From contig OW121854.1 of NCBI GenBank assembly GCA_933228895.1, forward strand, positions 51,688,609 to 51,752,608: DNA of 64,000 nucleotides, in the 5' to 3' direction. Positions 23,282-34,610 of this stretch are shown one piece after another (the stretch's first letter is position 1; the number at the start of each line of letters is the position of its first letter). The position numbers and the translations under genes are program-made. This DNA is from Platycnemis pennipes. Taxonomy: Eukaryota; Arthropoda; Insecta; Odonata; Platycnemididae. The notes under the pieces are model-generated. The model saw nothing but the letters and a program-made list of their open reading frames with translations. It did not search any database and was not told the DNA's origin.

Positions 23282-23745
23282 ACCGAAATCGCAATTTTGT
23301 TCACGAAATCGTAAGATGGAAGCGAAATATGAATTTTAGTGAAAATATTAATCTTCTAACCAGAGCCAATCACTCAATATCAAAAATTAAAATAAGCAAA
23401 AGGTGACTCCCACCGAAGGAGTTACTTTCAGACCATTGCCGTCATTTACCTCCCGTTCTCGACTGCTTTTAGGTTATCGGAAGGTCTGCTCGCACTGATC
23501 CTGTCGCAACCGCTCCATTGGCAGAGTCAGCTGTGTGTCCCCCATTTTGATAAGGCGAAGAAGCTTCGTGGGCTTAGTTGTGATTGGACGAAGTGGATGA
23601 CGTAAGAGGTCGCATGCACGCCCACTTTTCCGAAAGGGTTAAAAAAAATCAGGTTTTCGCCGCTTATAACTTGAGAACTAATTGACGGACCGAAAAATGA
23701 AAAAAATGCAGGTCTTTTTATTTTACAAACTCTATCAGATTCACA
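23282..23745. repeat. Unnamed dispersed repeat, unit A
   Basis: This matches 40194-40665 over nearly its full length. Shared landmarks in order are ACCGAAATCGCAATTTTGTT, CAAAAATTAAAATAAGCAAA, GACTGCTTT(A/-)AGG, GGTCTGCTCGCAC, GTGATTGGACGAAG, CCCACTTTTCCGAAA and TTTACAAACTCTATCAGAT. No open frame is conserved between copies, so it is probably non-coding (SINE-, MITE- or LTR-like). ATTGG boxes and a TGACGT-type motif might indicate promoter activity, which is inference. Confidence 0.85.
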
Positions 23746-23759
23746 AATTAAAAAACATT

Positions 23760-25116
23760 GATAAACACTCCCTTTCTGCTGAGAACAGGGGATGCATTAA
23801 GGACGGCAATCGCAGAGGATGTTTCATACATGAGTTACGTAGAGAAGAAAGATAGAATGTTTAACTGAAAGAAGTTGGTTACATGCCCAGAAAGTCGAAG
23901 ACATTTTATTCTCGTAGCACATTTACTTAAGACATGAAAAATGAATAAATAGCAGATTGTTGCATTAATATCTAGGCATACATTTACTGTGCAGCTAACT
24001 TAGGAAATAGTTTCTCTTCTATAATTATTTCTAAATTAGTGTATTTTTGGCTATTTTTTTGTTTTGTAAGAACCGCTTATTTTCACTATGTTGTCATGAA
24101 ACCTAAGTAAAATGGATGTGAACATGAATGAATGAATGAAAATGAAAATTTAACAACCGCGCGATAATTACTTCCATGAAATGCGCATTTTCAGAATTTT
24201 ATAATATGCCTTAACGTGAAGTAATGTGCTCTGAATTTTTATTTAAATGTCGATTGTTTTTTTTTTGTAAACTGTTATCGCTTTGATCGCTATCAGAAGT
24301 GCCCTTTGTTCTTTCGCTACTTGTCTCCTATTCATTTAGTGTATGTCATCAGTGGTGTTAAGTACGCATCTGGAACGTTATTTTCTCAAGTTCCTCGCCT
24401 AGATTTTTGGTTTATGCATTTAATTTAGTCATAAATGACTGCCAGATTTGCTACAGTGGCTTTCGCTGATTTATAATAATTCATTGAAACAATTTAGAAC
24501 TGTTCCAAATTTCTAAAAACTATTCATTCGCAGATTTTCACGGCATTGCTTATATGAATTCTGCATTCGTTGCCTAGTCGCCTACAGGTCATACTCATGT
24601 ACTCATGTCAGGGATGAGCTACTGATAACCCTTGACCTGAGGAAGCCATCCGGGAAGTTGACGAAACTGTTGTCTACATAGCAACGGACGTGGACGAAAA
24701 TCCGGAACGCAGAAAACATCGAGGAACTATTTCCGGAACATTGCATAAGACGGCGTCACAGCTCGCAGGCTAATTCTCCTGTAACTAACAAGTTCCGTTG
24801 CATCCGTTTGAACTAAGTATTTCAGGTGAACTACACAACGAACCACGAGTGATGCCACCAGTGGTAAACTATACCCGGAACTACGCTCTGAGGGAGATTA
24901 GAACAGTATCGCCGTCAGCAACAGCTCCTGGAACTAAGTTTGGAACAAAATCAATGGTTTAAGGCGAGAATTTATGGAAATTTGAATTCAAGTGAGCAGA
25001 AAACTACTTCGTTATTCCACACAAATTGATTTTTGAATAAAATCCGGGTTTTGACGTGGATAATAATGAAGTTTTTTTTTCTGTTCCATAAAAGTTTGGA
25101 AATATGTAGTTCAAAC
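23760..25116. other. Spacer, nothing recognised
   Basis: A GAATGAATGAATGAA microsatellite is at about 24126-24140. The stretch 24620-24960 is less AT-rich and has clustered GGAACTA and TTCCGGAAC motifs, but it does not open a long frame or match a family I can name. Confidence 0.45.
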
Positions 25117-25151
25117 TGAACTACTCACTGCTTGAGGCAGTGAATAGTTCA
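25117..25151. repeat. Hairpin with 15 bp arms, one mismatch
   Basis: TGAACTACTCACTGC (25117-25131) pairs with GCAGTGAATAGTTCA (25137-25151) across a 5 nt loop. It is related in sequence to the hairpin at 21249-21281. Confidence 0.8.
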
Positions 25152-26790
25152 CCTAGTTCCCTGAAGTGAAGTCCCTTTTGGATCGTTCGTTTGCGAACAA
25201 GCCATCTCTAGTCTCTGGACAATATTTTAGCTAAACACAGTCTATGTGATTTTTCGGGTACCTGTTTTTTTCAGAAAATCACTAGCGGCACCTGGAAAGA
25301 AAAATCCCCATGCCCTAATGACTTATTTCTCGCACCATAGAGCTAACGATAATTACTAATTGAACTATGTCCTCAGCATCACAATCTAACATAACTTAAT
25401 ACTAAGATAATACAAACACAGCATCCATCTCGATATGGGAATCGAATCCACTAATTCTTAAACCCTCACGTTATAGACATGATTGCCTCAATGGGCGATG
25501 TGGACTCTCCAGATGAAAGTGGTGGTTTTATTTGCTATTATCGATATACCTACACAGATATACCTACAGGTATTGAAAAACAGGAATGTCCAACTTAAAA
25601 TACGAAAGTAACTAATTTTTATTAAAAAAAATGAATATTCTCCTTTGATATTTTCTCCCCATTGATATTTGAGAAATGAAAATATATGAAAAAACCTAAT
25701 CACGGTACGGAACCAGTTTGAGCTTAAGTAGTGATAAAGCTCTGTGGGTGTATTTTGGAATGAAGGTGAATTGGGAAGCTGAATAGGGTTGTAATCAAAA
25801 TTAGTGGTGCTCCCTAAATAAGAGGCAAACACAGAAGAAATGAAGTAAGGGCATCCAATGTAAAAGTACGGAAATTGGTGAACATTCCAATGAGGAGTAT
25901 TTAGTTGCATGCTGCCGATGGGTATAGAAATAAGAATATGAAAAGATTGAAGACTGATGAAGAGTTTTGAATAAATTGGGGAAAATAAGCTCGTCAGAGA
26001 AAGGAATAAGTCGTTAACTGTTAAACATAGTAAGAAAATGACATAAAATCTGTAGAAAAAACTGTTAAGTGGAGGACAAAGCGGATTTTGGAGGCTTATC
26101 GGGGTTTAAATTATGGGTGAAGAAATGCTTCGTTGATCGGTTGATTCTGAGGGTGTGGATAATAGATAAGATCAGTGACAGCATGATGGACAGTTGAAGG
26201 TCTTGAGCGCTGTTAAGTGAAACGATGTAGGAAAGGCAAAGAAGATAATTATTATCTTCTCTTTTTAGGCGTTTTTAGACGTGGATTGTGTTTTAACTAA
26301 AGTATTTTGGTGAAAAGCATTTGCTGATCTGTAACTTAACTGAAAGCATGAAGAAGGCTACCGAATATAATACTGTACATTAAAATTGGAAATAAGCGAG
26401 TTGAAAATATTAGCTCCTGGACGATATGTTTACTACCATTAAAGTAAAGTATCGTACTCAGTGTTAAGTAAACTTCACGGTGCTAAAATTCTGCACGCGC
26501 TATATGAAATTAGAAAATATAAGTAATCATTACTTAAAATGAATTCGCGGTTCCTTTTCATTAGTACTTAACTGTTACTTTCGATGTATTATGGTCCTAA
26601 AAAAGTTGGAAATCAAAGCATATTAATATTTTGACAGTTTTAGAAACCTTCACGTTTACGCTCACATTCCTCATTAATTGTAATCATCCATCTTTTATCA
26701 CACAGCTAATTGTGGTAGTGACGTTTTCAGTATAAAAACCGAAAACAAACTGTGGAAGGAATATGCTTTAACATTCCCCATTTGATCAAG
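25152..26790. other. AT-rich spacer with an unrecognised 140-residue frame
   Basis: A minus-strand frame at 25488-25910 encodes a Phe/Tyr/Ser-rich protein with no domain I recognise. It has aromatic-rich stretches but no clear transmembrane topology or signal peptide. Composition alone can explain a frame of this length. Confidence 0.4.
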
Positions 26791-27800
26791 GTAAATGGCC
26801 AAACGTGAGGCCTGTTTCCAATCAGTCTTCCGAAGCTGGATTGCATTTCATTCTCCTCGTTCTCCTATCTTGCTTGACTTGGCAAGCAAGTCATTCATAA
26901 TTCAAGCCCCCAGTTTTTTTAAACGAACTTTGATGGCTTTCTTTTTATTATTTTTGCAGCCACCTCGGACTCATGTTTACAATCCATTTGCGCTCGCGAT
27001 TGCAACGGGCACTTTAGTGTATTCGCAGCACTCGAACTACTTTCATTTCTATCTTTATTATTTTCTTCTCCGTCTTCTCGAGTCCCATCACCCGTCTGGT
27101 TATCCCTTACTGCTAGGAAATACGTGTCGCACTGTCCCCCCCTCCCATCCCGCCCATCCCAACGTTTCGTCTCATTGTCGCTCACTCGCCCCCCCATTTG
27201 CACTCATTCATTCCCATATCGTCGTCGCCGTCTTCATCCTTCACCCGTCTCCCCAAAAACCCGTTACTCATTTACTTTTTCACTTCCTTTATTTTTATGC
27301 TTACACCAAATTCCCTTAATTGCATCCGTGGCGTCTTTGCTCTCCATCTTTCTCTTTTTCACCCTCCTCCCCCTCACTCTCTCTCCCCACATCTCGTCTC
27401 ACCCTCTCACTCCAATTAAATCTCCCCACCCCGTCAAAATTTTCGTCCTTCGTCACATCCACCCCGCGCAAAAAAAAGAGGAAATGAAGCGAACCCTCTC
27501 CTTTCCTGCTGACTCTTTCCCCTCCTTTGTCTTAGAGTGGGGTGGGAAGGAAAGGAGCCAAGTATTTTTTTTGCTATCTCTTTCCCCATCCTCTCTTGCC
27601 CTCCCTGGCGCATTCGGGCACGAGAATTTTTATGTTTTCTCCTCCATTTTGCCTTCCCTCGCGCCTTACGCGTGTGTGCCCTCCTTCCCCTTTCCAAATA
27701 ACCCCCAAACCACCCTTCTCTACTCAAGAAAAAAATAGTCGGGACGGTTGGATGACGGAGGGAATAGACAGGAAGTGAGAGCGGGGGAGTTGGGGGTTGC
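26791..27800. other. Long pyrimidine-rich block with overlapping spurious frames
   Basis: The plus strand is strongly C/T-rich for about 1 kb, with dense CCCTCC and TTCCC runs from 27120 to 27740 and more CpG than the surroundings. Frames of 174 and 204 codons (26795-27319 and 27124-27738) overlap each other in different registers and encode Ser/Pro/Leu/Phe-rich sequences, as expected from the skew. I recognise no family. The block could be an untranslated transcript region, but there is no direct evidence. Confidence 0.5.
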
Positions 27801-28204
27801 TCATCATTTTCCTTCCTTACAGGTATCGCTTATCTACTCCATGGCCAGCAAAGGCATATCCTCTTCCGTTTCCCATATGCTGTCGCTCTCCGCTGGAATC
27901 CTTCCTTGATATTTTCCTGCTTTCACCTCCCACTCACCTCATGCCCACCCACGTGATGCGCGCATTCGGTCGATTGATATTTTTAATTCTCGTTGTAACG
28001 AAATCTGGACAAATGAAATGTTTCGAGATCGTTAAAATAGAAAATGAAATGCTATTAAAATTTTTTTTTAAAACTAGATCCAATTTGAACACATACAACA
28101 GGCAATGAACCTATTGCGAAGCATTCCAGGTAAATTTTTTGCGTCAAATATTATCCTAGAAATCGAAATGGGAGATATTCGCATCTAATACTAGCGTATT
28201 AGAT
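27801..28204. other. Spacer, nothing recognised
   Basis: A 103-codon plus frame at 27797-28108 continues the C/T-rich composition and shows no motif. Confidence 0.4.
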
Positions 28205-28727
28205 TTATAGCGAATATTAGCGTAACCAGTCTATTAAATGAATTGAAATGGGAATCATTGTCAGATCGCAGGTTGAAATTTAGACTTAATGTCTTACACA
28301 AATTCCAAGGCAATATTTTCAGTGATGATGTTAAAAATATTTTACGAACCCCAACTTACTATAGCAGACTGGACCATAATCATAAAGTTAGAGAAATTGA
28401 TTGCCGAACTGACCGATTCAAAATGTCCTTTTTCCCTCGCACAATTAGAGATACGAAGAACGGTAAATATGTCCTATCGGAGAGTAGCAATGAATAGCAT
28501 TGGTAGCTGCATGTTGGTATGAGTACTTAAAGCTAACCCTACTAACAGAATGTTTTTGCATGTTTTCTTTGCAATTTCTATCTTTTTTAAATAGTGTATT
28601 TCTGACTACTATATTAATACTATTCGTTTTTTATGCATGATATGTAGTGCATGTTGGTGAGCAATCACCCCCTGCCACACACCCTTGTGGTGGCTTGCAG
28701 GGTATTATATAGATGTAGATAGATGAA
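28205..28727 (+). mobile_element. 5'-truncated jockey/CR1-like retrotransposon with 3' tail
   Basis: The frame beginning near 28207 (ISVTSLLNELKWESLSDRRL) and continuing at 28243-28497 (DVKNILRTPTYYSRLD, then CRTDRFKMSFFPRTIRD) encodes the extreme C-terminus downstream of the reverse transcriptase of a jockey/CR1-type element. The same segment is found in the copy at 48462-49275. It is followed by about 130 bp of 3' UTR ending in CACACCCTTGTGGTGGCTTG and a GATGTAGATAGATG tail. The polymerase domain is missing. Confidence 0.85.
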
Positions 28728-31435
28728 TACATAATACACACATTTGATACTCCTACGAAGGTTGATCGACAGCTTTAGCAATTTAGAATTTTGGAGATGT
28801 TGTTTTGAATGTACTTGGCCTATCTCATGATTCTGTTCAATTTTTTATACTTGTTTACTTGTTATTGATTCATTTATGAGGGTAAACAGAGATTATTTTA
28901 TTTTTAGAAAGTATGTGAGGTAATTTAGGAATTTGGTAGAGCAGTGAGAAGTTGGCATATTCTCAGCCAAATGTGAAAAACTTGGACGCATTACCATTTA
29001 ATTTGGCCTAAAGTGTGCTGCTCTAGAAGTGCTTTCTGTTCGGGGTACAAACAGGGAAATGATATTCCTGAAAATGTCTACTTGGTTCTAAAATCGGAGC
29101 TATTAGGAAGCAGAAGCTCTCGTAACCACATAAAACAGATTCTGTTCTGTATAGAAATATCAATTGCGGCTTTGGTTGTAGAATTTCATTTTGTAACGAT
29201 AACGGCAATCTTCACACTTAAAACCCATTTCTCTTTCTCTTTAATGGGTGCTTACATTTTGGCTATTCAAAAAAGAGCTATTCAAATAGAACTTTGTAAC
29301 AACAAAGTTTCAGCTTTCAGATAATTTATGATTTAAGTCACCACGGACATTTCTTTAAGTCTAAATGATTTTCTTTGCCCATTAGTTAAATACGAGTTAT
29401 TAGTCACTGCTGTCACAGCCAAAACTTACTCAATGGGGCCCTTGACATTATGCCCTCATTTTGAGTCCTATAAAGAAATTTAGTTTTAGCAGTTGGCGGA
29501 TGCATAAACATTTATTCTGATATGACAAATTTATAGAATGAAAGGGGAATGAACATTGGTTTAGTGCTCAAGCAGGCCTCAATAATAATGGAAAAAGCTA
29601 CTACTAATGAAATAAAGTTTCGTGGAGAACCAGGATAGAGGTAAAATATATCAAAATTATATTTTTATGCAAAGAATTAGATGACTGATAGGAAGATGAT
29701 TCTTGCACTTCCACATTTACTTAGAAATCATCTTTCTTTCTTACCATTGAATAAGTGTTTTGTTAAAATTTACTATCCAATTTCATTTGAAGAGCGTTTG
29801 AAATAACTTTGAATTTTCTCATATTTTAATTCTTTACTATGAATTAAACTATGCTGTGCACAAGTAATAACCACAGGCGCGCTCGACTGTTGCACACATT
29901 GTGTACTCTTTAACTAATCGCTTTCGCTATAGAATTCCATTATTTTGCCTGATTAGATCACCAGTTCTCGACCAGGGACACCAAATATTTGACTTCCTGA
30001 CGAAAGAAAGATCTCCCCCAGAGACAAGTTTGTGAAAATCTCCGGCCGATAATTAAATGAGGCCTGCGCCTCCACAGTTTCATGTAGCTCGTGGGAAATT
30101 TCATCGAATGACTTACGCTGACTCCTCAACAAAACCCTCCGTCCAACGTTGCCCAACTCCTGCTGATGCACATGCACGGCCATAGGACCCAAAAACCTCC
30201 CTCTTTGATTGAATTTTTTTCCTCTTCCTCCCCCTAAGTCATCTGGAAACACTGCTCTCTTTTTTTTTAGAAAAACCCTCAGGCTTGGATTCAGGGATCG
30301 TATTATGTAGGGCTAACCAATGCGGGGGAGGCCGATTTCCTGATTCCAATTCTTCTAGTATCCATCTTCCTCCCTCAACCATACCCTCCTCTCCTGGTTT
30401 TCTTCTTATCTTTATTTCCCATCCATTTCCAAGGAGGTTTACTCTATTTTTCCCCTTCTGGCAAGGTTCTTCTTTATCCCACGGCACCCTGTCTTGTGTC
30501 GTGATCCCTCTTTAGCCCATGCCATGAACTTGCTTCCACACACTACTGGATTTTACACCACTCTTTCCAGTCAATAGATTCTTGTATGGTTTATCACTGG
30601 GGAAATTGTATCCACTTGCTGAAGTGAACGCTGTAGGTTCTCAAACGTCAAATATTCTTCCTCGACGCAGCAAAAAACCAGGCTTCGGAGATCTCCTCGA
30701 TAGTATAAAGAAAAAGCAAGAAAGTTTCGTCAACCTAGCCTATGAAGTAAATTTGATAGCGTATATCAACAGGCAGATTTGAAGAGATGAAAATAAAATG
30801 TGATGGAGTTAGTTGAACATCAAAAGCTGTCATAGGTTGAAAAATGCTGGTTCAGGAAGAGAGAGGCATAAGAGACCTAATTAATTCTGGTGTGATAAAG
30901 AGTGGTAGGATGCATGTTGAGCAGATTCAAGAATTGATATTAGGAAAGAGAAGTTTGGAGATTTAAAACCAGTATGTGCACATTTTCCCAAATTTCTTCT
31001 GCTCCAGGTAGAACACCATATAGTTATTTTTCCATGTGCTCATGAATGCCTTCATTTAAAACGCACAGAAATAATTTTATTGGGCATCTCCTTGAATACA
31101 TTCTAATAAGGTCTTTGCAGTGTCATTTCCATATTACATCATATAATAATATCTCCAAATAAGTGGTATTCATATATTAGTGCAAATTCGTAAAGCATGT
31201 CTCGTGATTATTTACCTTTGATACACATACTCGAAGAGGAATAAATTACACCAAGTGGGTGTACTTACATATTAAAAAGCGTGTGATATTTTGTTTACTC
31301 TATACCTAGGTTGTTATCCTTGCTCCTGGAGAGGTTACTAGAAAAGACAATATATTTAGTTTCTTAGGAAAACGTAGAAATTAAGATGTGAAAAATTTTA
31401 AATTTTATTGATCAGAGTTTGTGATATTAGTATAA
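28728..31435. other. Spacer with a pyrimidine-rich patch, nothing recognised
   Basis: Between 30140 and 30510 the plus strand is C/T-rich, and both strands carry frames of about 75-100 codons (29953-30252 minus, 30239-30487 minus, 30285-30515 plus). None matches a known family. The remainder is AT-rich with only short frames. Confidence 0.4.
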
Positions 31436-31442
31436 ATAGTAC

Positions 31443-31500
31443 TACAGAATAGTATCATAGAATAGTAGTTCATAGTAGTACAGAATACTATCATAGAATA
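31443..31500. repeat. 36 bp tandem duplication
   Basis: TACAGAATAGTATCATAGAA at 31443 recurs as TACAGAATACTATCATAGAA at 31479. The unit is built from TAGTA and CATAGAATA motifs. Confidence 0.75.
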
Positions 31501-32149
31501 ATATATACACCCTAGAACCTTAGGTGTGGCCCGTGAACTAATATCCACTAAGTGAAGGTATATCGTGATGAACTCTTCCATCCTGCTTTCCATTTTTAAA
31601 ATTTTATATGATCTCACGTGCAACCTATCCCAGTGTGCACGAACCGACCCTTAATCAATTATTCGGTATATACATGTATTATGGAAAACAGAAAGAAAAA
31701 AAGAGAAATGTTTTAAAAGTAGTATCAAGTATTTTAAGATTACGCGTATTTATTACAGTATTTGGATTGTTTTTCTCATTGCATTGTTCGTGCGTAAAAT
31801 TGGGGAACCGCTCTGATTCCTTTTGGCAGAAGCTCAACGACAAGCTGCAGTCAGCCTAACTCCGGCCCCTACCCTCATACTGCAACTCTTCCCCTGATTC
31901 TCGCAGTCGTGCTTACTGACAAAAAAAACCACCAGAACCAAACCATCCTTTGCTATCCCATTCTTATCTCTCATGAATCCCTAGTTCAACTATCCCGAGC
32001 ACAATTCCTTGCTCTTACGTTTTCTCTAGTCAACACAATCCTTGTATTATTGAATTATATTTTTTTCATGCAAATATTAAAAAAAAATTATATTTGGAGC
32101 TATATGTTAAACTCTCCATGTATTAGTGAATCGATACAATTTTGTTAAC
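31501..32149. other. Spacer, nothing recognised
   Basis: Frames at 31608-31859 and 31909-32148 (plus) have no recognisable domain. The second ends at the border of the DNA transposon that follows. Confidence 0.4.
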
Positions 32150-32172
32150 GTAGGGTAGACCGGGGCAGGTTT
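32150..32172 (+). repeat. Left terminal inverted repeat of the pogo-like element
   Basis: This is identical, inverted, to 34588-34610. It includes the presumed TA target dinucleotide and one matching flanking base. Confidence 0.95.
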
Positions 32173-32178
32173 GGTACA

Positions 32179-32568
32179 GGGGCAAGTTTACACACTGCTT
32201 ATTGCTCACAAACTGTTGATCGGAGCGCAGCAATTGTCACATCAGGAGAGTCATTGGGACCGCCATTACATTTATGTAAGTCTGCAGTCATAGTGACGAG
32301 TGAAAATCAATAGAGAGCAGTATTTGTGATTTTTCTTTTAGTGAGTAAATTTTTTCACCACTACGATGGCATTAATAACTTCTATACCATTAGATGTTCA
32401 CAACTCATTATGGTTTATCCTGTTAGACTGTTCTTTTGATGTTAATATAAGATATTCAGTTGAATACCTACGTCGTGAACCAAACTTTACATTTACAATA
32501 TTTTACATTTAGTCGAAAATGTGCCGAAGGGGCAAGTTTACACAAGGCACATGGGGCAAGTTTACACA
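32179..32568 (+). repeat. Left subterminal motif cluster of the pogo-like element
   Basis: GGGGCAAGTTTACACA occurs identically at 32179-32194, 32529-32544 and 32553-32568. The terminal repeat itself begins a variant, GGGGCAGGTTTGGTACA. These may be binding sites for the transposase, which is inference from their arrangement at both ends. Confidence 0.85.
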
Positions 32569-32869
32569 TTCTTCAAATCGTGTAAAGGTGCCCCGTGCTT
32601 TTCAAACACTAGAACACCTGAACTCACCTGCATACTTAGAACGTCTGCACGGTCATTTGTGCTGAATTTGATATATCATAGGGATTATAGGTTAATTTTG
32701 CTTCTTTTCAAGGCAATTAGAGGAACATCAAAAAATGTATATTAAAAATATAAAAAAAATTCACTTCATAATGGACCGTCCGATTCTTTCAAGACTTTTA
32801 CTGTGATCGTCTGCCCCAAGAAGGGACAGAAATATCTTTAACTATTCATTCTTTTTTACCACCCATTCC

Positions 32870-33625
32870 AAATAATATTGCTAGAAGCGTGCGTCAGAAG
32901 CGTAGCGCAAACGTCCTCTTGGACTGAACGAGAAACTACAGGAGTGGATTGGTTTCTGGGTTTTTAAAATGGCACAACTCTTTATGAATCAGGGCAACTC
33001 AATCTACTAGCCTTGCGAGAGCTACTAGTTTCAATTGGACATATATCGCGGCTTTCTTCAAAAATTTAACGATTGTCATGAACCACCTTAAGATCGGCTC
33101 ATCAGATATTTGGAATGCAGATGAAACTGGCGTGATTGCAGTTCACAAGCCTAATAGTTGGACTGAAAGGATTCCGCCCGAGCGGTAGAATCGCATCCGC
33201 TGAAGGAGAGACTCTTGTCACAGTGGCATCACCTGTAAATGCTGCTGGTTACAGCATGCCTATATTCATCGTGTTTCTCAGGGTAAACTGCCAGCCAAAA
33301 TTTGTTCGTGACGACCCTGTTGGCTCTGAAGGAGATGCCAACTCCTCATGTTGAACAGTTGAGAAAAATGGTTTTATTTGGCAAACACTTTGTTCATCAT
33401 GCTCGATGCTCTCCTGAGCGGCCATGTCTATTGCTTCTCGATAGCAGTGATTGGCACCTCTCAATTGAAGAGCTAGATTTCTGCAAGGTAATGGCGTAAC
33501 ACTTTGGGTTTTCCCTCCCCATTGCATCCACTAGCTTCAATCATTGACTGGAGCGTATACAGCCCATTGAAAAAGTTCATCAACACTGCCTGTGATTCAT
33601 GGATGACTAGCGTCCAATGACTATA
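32870..33625 (+). pseudogene. Pogo/Tigger-like DDE transposase pseudogene
   Basis: The catalytic core can be followed through three reading frames. A segment QSTSLARATSFNWTY (about 33003-33047) precedes WNADETG, with the first catalytic Asp at 33120-33122. An in-frame TAG follows at 33186. The frame at 33136-33354 continues with ASAEGETLVTVASPVNAAG and PIFIVFLR. A third frame gives PCLLLLDSSDWHLSIEE, with the second Asp at 33440. The PPHC segment near 33514 leads to LQS and a Tyr-containing stretch where the third Asp is expected; that residue is not evident. At least two frameshifts and two stops make it non-functional. Upstream of 32870 I do not see the usual DNA-binding domain. It belongs to a different subfamily from the remnant at 15240. 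Confidence 0.85.
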
Positions 33626-34361
33626 TATGACACACAGAGTTGGGATTAACGATTTAAAAAATTAACGATCAAAATTAATCGTTAAAAATGTAGTTAACTA
33701 TTTAATTTAATCATTTCTTTTTAGAAGACTTAACATTTAATAGTTAAAATTGTGGATTAACTGATCTTCAGTTCTTCAGTCTTCAGTTAATTTTTTTCGT
33801 TAATTTTTGGCGAATGTCGACCTGTCCGAATTTGGGGGCAAAGGTTGCTCAATTGAGAAATAGGAAAATAAAGCAGTATCTAAGAATGCAAGGGTAGTTG
33901 TGCAAGAATGCAATGGATAGGTCTTGACGAATGCATCCAAACAAAAGCGGGGATGAGGGGAGTGACCACCGAAGTTTAGGAACACACCCTCAGACGAGAA
34001 AACACGAAACCACGCGAAGACAATGTCCTTGTGGGCTCGTATGCCTTACTCGGTGACATCATGTCGTCAATGCTACATTGAAACCGAGAGAGATTAGTCG
34101 CATGAAAGCCTATGACGGATAAGAATGGGGAGGGGTTCATTCAAACTAATGTATCTGTCACAAGGTGCCAGTCTACGCGAGTCTTGCTCGGCTACATTGC
34201 GTCGTCAATACACATCCACATTTAATACATACAATACATACACATGCATACAAATACATACAATCTACATCTACTTCCGCCATCTGCTTTCTCCGTTTAT
34301 TTAGTATAATTTTTGTCATGTTTTATTAACTACCACCCTTAACTTTCTTCTTTTTAAAAGG

Positions 34362-34421
34362 AGTGTAAACTTACCCCAGGTACTGTGTAAACCTGCCCCC
34401 TTTAGGGGGCAAGTTTACACA
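34362..34421. repeat. Right subterminal motif cluster with hairpin
   Basis: The complement of the 16 bp motif occurs at 34362-34377 (one change) and 34384-34399 (TGTGTAAACCTGCCCC). A direct copy is at 34406-34421. The last two face each other and form a 38 nt hairpin. A further copy is part of the right terminal repeat (34584-34599). Confidence 0.85.
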
Positions 34422-34587
34422 GGTGACTTCACTCAATAATATTTTAAGTACATAAAAAAGTATGATAGTATGAGGCTCTTGATAGGTTTCTAAATGGAGG
34501 TTAATTATCAAGTAATACCTCAGTATGGAAGGCATGTAAATCACTGCAATACAAAAAATAAGAAAAATCGAAATAAAAAAACTGTGT

Positions 34588-34610
34588 AAACCTGCCCCGG
34601 TCTACCCTAC
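34588..34610 (-). repeat. Right terminal inverted repeat of the pogo-like element
   Basis: This is the exact inverted partner of 32150-32172, followed by TA within the repeat. Confidence 0.95.

Larger units (their letters stand above)
32153..34607 (+). mobile_element. Pogo/Tigger-like DNA transposon, about 2.46 kb, decayed
   Basis: The ends are perfect 23 bp inverted repeats when the flanking TA and one further base are included (32150-32172 and 34588-34610). The left end reads TAGGGTAGACCGGGGCAGG and the right end is its complement. TA sits at both borders (32151-32152, 34608-34609), the target duplication typical of the Tc1/mariner/pogo superfamily. Inside is a broken DDE transposase on the plus strand. 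Several copies of GGGGCAAGTTTACACA lie near both ends. The internal region also holds a TACAATACATACA-type microsatellite (34222-34265) and an AT-rich patch with TTAACGA and TCGTTAA (33640-33790). No helix-turn-helix domain was recognised upstream of the catalytic part. Confidence 0.92.

Noticed and set aside
24600..24960. Less AT-rich stretch with CCTGAGGAAGCC and repeated GGAAC motifs, suspected retroelement
   Set aside because: No reading frame or border could be established.
25488..25910. 140-codon minus-strand frame
   Set aside because: No recognisable motif, and its composition matches AT-rich background. Not called as a gene.
27124..27738. 204-codon open frame, among the longest in the window
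   Set aside because: It lies in a C/T-dominated block where three overlapping frames are open. The product is Ser/Pro/Leu/Phe-rich with no domain.
34222..34265. TACAATACATACA repeat considered as a CRISPR-like or satellite array
   Set aside because: It is a short irregular microsatellite inside the pogo-like element; there are no spacers and the DNA is eukaryotic.
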